A stretch of 6,610 nucleotides of DNA from Lachnospiraceae bacterium UBA3820 (lineage in GTDB: Bacteria > Bacillota > Clostridia > Lachnospirales > Lachnospiraceae): the NCBI GenBank assembly GCA_002369325.1, contig DFDU01000076.1, positions 1 through 6,610 on the forward strand, given 5' to 3'. Shown here piece by piece: positions 5,520-6,610 of this stretch. The number at the start of each line of letters is the position of its first letter. The first letter of the stretch is position 1. Below the pieces are notes generated by a model that searched no databases, was not told the origin of the DNA, and saw only the letters and a list, made by a program, of their open reading frames with translations. Made by a program: the position numbers and the translations under genes.

Positions 5520-6610
5520 TTAATCCCAGTTTTCCCAACCGGTTTCTTCCGATTCTACAGATTGTCCTCCGTGCTGCGAAGGATTAATTGTAATTTTATA
5601 TTCATAGTCTTCTTTAAGGACAGTGAGATAAGGATCTTCTTCCACCTCATTGAAAATCATTTTTTCATATTTACCATCCTCACCAAACAGTTCTTTTTCT
5701 CCGTACCATTCCGTTCCCAGGGCGTCTTTCACATAGTATTCGCCCGGCGGTATATTGGTTTTAACACTCCCTATACCTCTGATAAACAAGGTTTCCACCA
5801 GCTCATGATCCTTTGTATATACAGCAATATATCTGTAAACATTTTCCGTTTCATTTGTTGTTTCATCTGTTGCTTCATCTGTTATTTCATCTGTTATTTC
5901 ATCTGTTGTTTCATCTTCAATTTCGTTTTCCACGGAAAAAACAAGAATCAAATTATCGCAGTACATGTTTTCATCATGCCATAATTCTCCCGTTTCAGGC
6001 ATCGGCTGAATACATTCTGCGGCACGCTGTTCCCAGTCACCGTACCCGCTACTTTCAAAAGCCTTCTTTGCACTGTAATATTTACCTTCGTCAAAAAGAG
6101 CACACGCTTCATTATATGCAGCCTCCGCGGGATCCTCGGTTGTTGCTTCCGTTGTTGTTTCGACTGTCGTTTCGGTTGTCGTCTCCGTTGTCAATTCCGT
6201 TGTCATCCCGGTTGTAGCTTTATCCGCATCTTTATCATCACCCTTTTTCAAGAGCATCACAACCAAAACGACTATGGCTGCAAGAAGAAGCACTCCTCCG
6301 CAAATAAGACCGATAATCAGCGGCTTTTTGTTTTTTTGATTTCCGACAGATTGCTGTATTTGCGGCATTTGAGGCGTCTGCTGTACTTGCTGCGTCTGCT
6401 GTACTTGCTGCATCTGCTGCACTTGAGACATCTGCTGTACTTGAGGCATCTGCTGTACTTGCTGCATCTGCTGTACTTGCTGCATCTGCTGCACTTGAGA
6501 CATCTGCTGCACTTGAGGCTGACCCGCAGTTCCGGGATTAAGCACCGGCGCACCGCAACATTCGCAATAAGCGGAACCTTCAGGCACCTGTTCTCCACAT
6601 ATTTTACATA
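5520..6610 (-). CDS. Zinc-ribbon single-pass membrane protein with low-complexity repeats (5' end cut by window)
   Basis: The open frame runs off the right edge. The visible part gives 362 residues, starting inside a zinc ribbon: CxxCG at 1-5 and CxxCG at 15-19, counting from the first complete codon. The true start is therefore probably only a few codons outside, not the internal GTG at 6587. Order of parts: zinc ribbon; Gln-rich repeat QVQQMx (32-79); basic stretch and transmembrane helix (96-120); Thr/Glu-rich linker (132-158); a TPR-like helical stretch around AYNEACALFDEGKYYSAKKAF (about 161-201); and a beta-rich C-terminal region interrupted by a second acidic TDEx repeat (about 233-255). 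The overall design is common in Lachnospiraceae and related Firmicutes, with the ribbon inside the cell and the C-terminus outside. Function is unknown. No clear terminator separates it from the XRE gene. Confidence 0.85.
   Translation of the reverse strand, partial: CKICGEQVPEGSAYCECCGAPVLNPGTAGQPQVQQMSQVQQMQQVQQMQQVQQMPQVQQMSQVQQMQQVQQTQQVQQTPQMPQIQQSVGNQKNKKPLIIGLICGGVLLLAAIVVLVVMLLKKGDDKDADKATTGMTTELTTETTTETTVETTTEATTEDPAEAAYNEACALFDEGKYYSAKKAFESSGYGDWEQRAAECIQPMPETGELWHDENMYCDNLILVFSVENEIEDETTDEITDEITDEATDETTNETENVYRYIAVYTKDHELVETLFIRGIGSVKTNIPPGEYYVKDALGTEWYGEKELFGEDGKYEKMIFNEVEEDPYLTVLKEDYEYKITINPSQHGGQSVESEETGWENWD
5850..5914. repeat. 12-bp tandem repeat coding for TDEx
   Basis: About five copies of a 12-bp unit (TTCATCTGTTAT-type on the plus strand) encode TDEI, TDEI, TDEA, TDET and TNET. 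The tract sits in a loop between two predicted beta strands (NLILVFSV and VYRYIAVYT). Length variation by whole units would keep the frame. Confidence 0.75.
6354..6515. repeat. 18-bp tandem repeat coding for QVQQMx
   Basis: Eight copies of an 18-bp unit at 6372-6515, followed by one degenerate copy to 6354, encode six-residue units QVQQM or QVQQT plus S, Q or P. The last two full units share QVQQT. Nearly identical copies suggest recent slippage or recombination. The tract forms a flexible Gln-rich spacer between the zinc ribbon and the membrane helix. Confidence 0.85.

Noticed and set aside
5813..6217. Plus-strand frame with repeated His/Leu/Phe units (FHLLFHLL).
   Set aside because: It is the complement of the 12-bp repeat in the zinc-ribbon protein gene; the repetitive composition is a by-product of that repeat.
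6585..6587. GTG start for the zinc-ribbon protein.
   Set aside because: It would remove the first CxxCG pair, which is encoded in frame just upstream up to the window edge; the gene is better read as cut at its 5' end.

Overview
The window looks like chromosomal DNA from an anaerobic Firmicute, most likely a Clostridia/Lachnospiraceae-type gut or rumen bacterium. The reasons are the moderately AT-rich sequence, the strong AGGAGG-type ribosome binding sites, the use of AGA and ATA codons, and a Gly/zinc-ribbon, Thr/Glu-linker membrane protein of a style common in that group. The species assignment is inference. Every supported gene lies on the minus strand, so the window is read right to left.

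Right part (6610 to 5520): a membrane protein with a zinc ribbon at its N-terminus, cut at its 5' end by the window edge. It carries three low-complexity tracts. Middle (5519 to 3259): a short regulatory region with three copies of an 11-bp direct repeat at exact 21-bp steps over a sigma-A-like promoter. It is followed by a tight three-gene cluster: an XRE-type regulator, an AmiS/UreI-family urea/amide channel, and a membrane-anchored transglutaminase-like protein with an intact Cys-His-Asp triad. A Rho-independent terminator closes this unit.

Left part (3221 to 1): a strong extended -10 promoter drives a complete pantothenate (vitamin B5) operon. The order is a DUF2520-type Rossmann oxidoreductase (candidate PanG ketopantoate reductase), panB, panC and panD (cut by the window edge). 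Together these supply ketopantoate, pantoate, beta-alanine and their condensation to pantothenate, starting from 2-ketoisovalerate and aspartate. The panC-panD junction is interrupted by a 192-bp nested palindromic element that ends just before the panD ribosome binding site.

The pantothenate genes are well understood. The less ordinary items are the palindromic element inside the operon, the 21-bp iterated operator, and the regulator/channel/transglutaminase cassette, whose joint role I do not recognise.
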